DNA from: CAYUCJ01 sp049282265
GTDB lineage: Bacteria; Desulfobacterota; DSM-4660; Desulfatiglandales; Desulfatiglandaceae
DNA: 31,959 nucleotides
Direction of reading: 5' to 3'
Assembly (NCBI GenBank): GCA_049282265.1
Contig: JBAPTR010000053.1
Coordinates: 1 to 31,959 of the forward strand
The notes below the pieces were generated by a model. That model was given only the letters and a program-made list of their open reading frames with translations. It was not told the origin of the DNA and did no database searches. Shown piece after piece: positions 30,779 through 31,959 of the stretch (position 1 is its first letter; every line of letters begins with the position of its first letter). Position numbers and translations under genes: made by a program.

Positions 30779-31199
30779 TTGGGGTAAATTCGGGTTCTTG
30801 CCAGCCTTCTGGAATTCTTCTGGTTCTCAGAAATACGGCAAGCAGGATAAGATTAGCCTGTCAATACAATCAGGCCAGTTTACCGCCATTTTGGTACAAA
30901 TGGTTGCCCAAACATGGGTGCCAACGATGTTAGCTTTCTCAATGCCCAATTCGTCCATATAGTCAAGAATGGACTGAGCATGATCAATAATATCGTATTT
31001 GCGCGGGGGTTTGTCTGAGTCCCCGTATCTCATGAGATCAGGAGCAATGGCATGAAAGTCCTTAGATAGAAACGGGATAATTCTCTCATATTGGTCTGAT
31101 GAGCTTCCAGCCATATGAAGCAGGAGGAGGACTTTTCTCCATCCCTTCATAACGGTAGTGCATCTGACCATCTGGAATATCCACATGGACTCGTTTCAT
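30779..31199 (-). pseudogene. alpha/beta hydrolase pseudogene (frameshift, stop, lost C-terminus)
   Basis: Translation from ATG 31199 gives MKRVHVDIPDGQMHYRYEG, a typical hydrolase N-terminus. The family continuation VLLLLHMAGSSSDQYER is then in the next frame. Removing one base of the four-T run at 31133-31136 joins them without a break. APDLMRYGDSDKP and DYMDELGIEKANIVG follow, but the nucleophile elbow reads GTHVWA without the expected Ser. A TGA at 30827-30829 interrupts the frame, which then goes on in phase as EPEEFQKAGKNPNLPQ before similarity is lost at the IS66-like remnant. The catalytic His region is missing. It lies nine bases after the pyruvate-kinase-like gene. Confidence 0.75.
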
Positions 31200-31208
31200 A
31201 TCTTCTCT

Positions 31209-31778
31209 TCACCCTCGCGGTTTGCAGATGATTTCCAGAATTCGAGTATCAAAGAATGTGTGTGTATTGCTGGCTCTCAGAATTGTGACGGAATCTGCCC
31301 CTCTTCCACTACCAGCGACGGTCATCACTTCCTTGCCTGCCATGATTAAACCGGCATCCACTGCCATACAGGCGATTTCACAACCAACCTTCACTCCTGG
31401 ACTAAGGAGTCGCAAAACGTTGGCGATAACTTCGTCAATCTGGATTGCTCCAAATTGCTTGTTGATTGCCCTTCCCAACATGCCAAAGGCATGTCCACCA
31501 AAAAGTACTTTCCCCCCTTTGGCCTCAATTTTCGATTTGTTCTCTTCGATCATTGAGGACTTGTTAGGCTCCGTGAATCCCACGACGCCCGCTACAACCA
31601 CCAAGTTGCTGGCTCTGAATAGTTGAGAAGCCTTGACGCCCGTATTTCCTGTAAATGAGGCGACGACTACGTCCTCAATTCCTAAGGCTTCGGCCCTCTC
31701 TTTGCCTAGCTTAAGCGCCACATCGGTGTTCTTTGGTCCCTTCTGCTCAAAATATTTAATTTCTGAATTGATATCCAT
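31209..31778 (-). CDS. stand-alone pyruvate-kinase alpha/beta (C-terminal) domain-like protein
   Basis: 189 residues. NTDVALKLGKERAEALGIED, VVVASFTGNTGVKASQLF, LVVVAGVVGF, GRAINKQFGAIQIDEVIANV, VKVGCEIACMAVDAGLI and VMTVAGSGRGADSVTILRAS form an alternating beta-alpha pattern like the C-terminal domain of pyruvate kinase. No catalytic barrel is present. Such stand-alone domains are known in archaea and anaerobic bacteria, with no settled function. AAGGGTAG lies upstream of ATG 31778. The downstream hydrolase is a pseudogene, so this may be the surviving gene of a small decaying operon. Confidence 0.75.
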   Translation of the reverse strand: MDINSEIKYFEQKGPKNTDVALKLGKERAEALGIEDVVVASFTGNTGVKASQLFRASNLVVVAGVVGFTEPNKSSMIEENKSKIEAKGGKVLFGGHAFGMLGRAINKQFGAIQIDEVIANVLRLLSPGVKVGCEIACMAVDAGLIMAGKEVMTVAGSGRGADSVTILRASNTHTFFDTRILEIICKPRG

Positions 31779-31959
31779 GTTTTCTACCCTTATCCCAGTG
31801 CCTATTGGCAGTATCCAAAAAGATCGCTTTCCGAAAGGCTATCCCCTTCCACGCCCTGCTATTCAATACAACACTTCCCAGGCCAAAAACCCACAAGAAA
31901 CATGAGACCACCATATATTGTGCCGCTTTTTTTCTTGACTCACAAGGGCACTTTCTCTA
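31779..31959. other. upstream region of the pyruvate-kinase-like gene
   Basis: No gene or RNA was recognised on either strand to the window edge. It should contain the promoter of the minus-strand gene at 31209, but no pair of boxes with good spacing stood out. Confidence 0.4.

Noticed and set aside
30827..30829. TGA as selenocysteine in the hydrolase
   Set aside because: The gene has other lesions and no SECIS-like hairpin was seen directly after the TGA, so a nonsense mutation is simpler.

Overview
This window looks like chromosomal DNA from an anaerobic Desulfobacterota-type bacterium (formerly Deltaproteobacteria). That placement is inferred from gene content: a four-subunit ferredoxin-dependent 2-oxoacid oxidoreductase, a short CstA with its own LytS/LytTR pair, GlnD-AmtB-GlnB behind a sigma-54 promoter, a highly acidic orphan protein, and intergenic regions rich in repeats. 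No marker here fixes the genus.

Layout. 1-67 is the tail of a ferredoxin gene. 358-3042 carries a minus-strand housekeeping group (trmL, a GAF protein, a WalJ/YycJ-like metallo-beta-lactamase protein, dut). Three copies of an undescribed dispersed repeat lie between these genes. 3598-7030 is a minus-strand operon: P-loop ATPase, dicluster ferredoxin, then the alpha, beta and gamma subunits of a branched-chain-type 2-oxoacid:ferredoxin oxidoreductase. Its promoter is back-to-back with that of a LytTR regulator. On the plus strand follow the LytS kinase, cstA, and a tightly packed group: membrane protein, 96-residue protein, ArsA/Get3-like ATPase and DUF59-like protein (7249-14108). A converging REC-PAS-histidine-kinase gene with a decayed ATP site occupies 14095-15555.

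Nitrogen control follows: glnD, amtB and glnB (15803-20370), a complete uridylylation/ammonium-sensing set. Next come an RsmG-SpoU fusion methyltransferase divergent from an RluA-type pseudouridine synthase, a small unknown protein, a CsgG-like lipoprotein with sigma-54 and sigma-70 promoters, znuB and znuC (no binding-protein gene here), valS, and an acidic PopZ-like-architecture protein.

From about 29.8 kb the window is gene-poor and degraded. It holds a tRNA-Arg(CCG) with a good promoter, an IS66-type accessory-ORF remnant, an alpha/beta hydrolase pseudogene with a frameshift and a stop, and an intact pyruvate-kinase C-terminal-domain-like gene.

The best candidates for something undescribed are: (1) a MITE-like repeat family whose ends supply the stop codons of neighbouring genes; (2) the CstA-linked ArsA-like/DUF59/small-protein/membrane-protein module beside a LytS-LytTR pair; (3) a promoter arrangement predicting a leaderless mRNA for the LytTR regulator; (4) the RsmG-SpoU fusion. 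All are readings from sequence alone; no database search was run.
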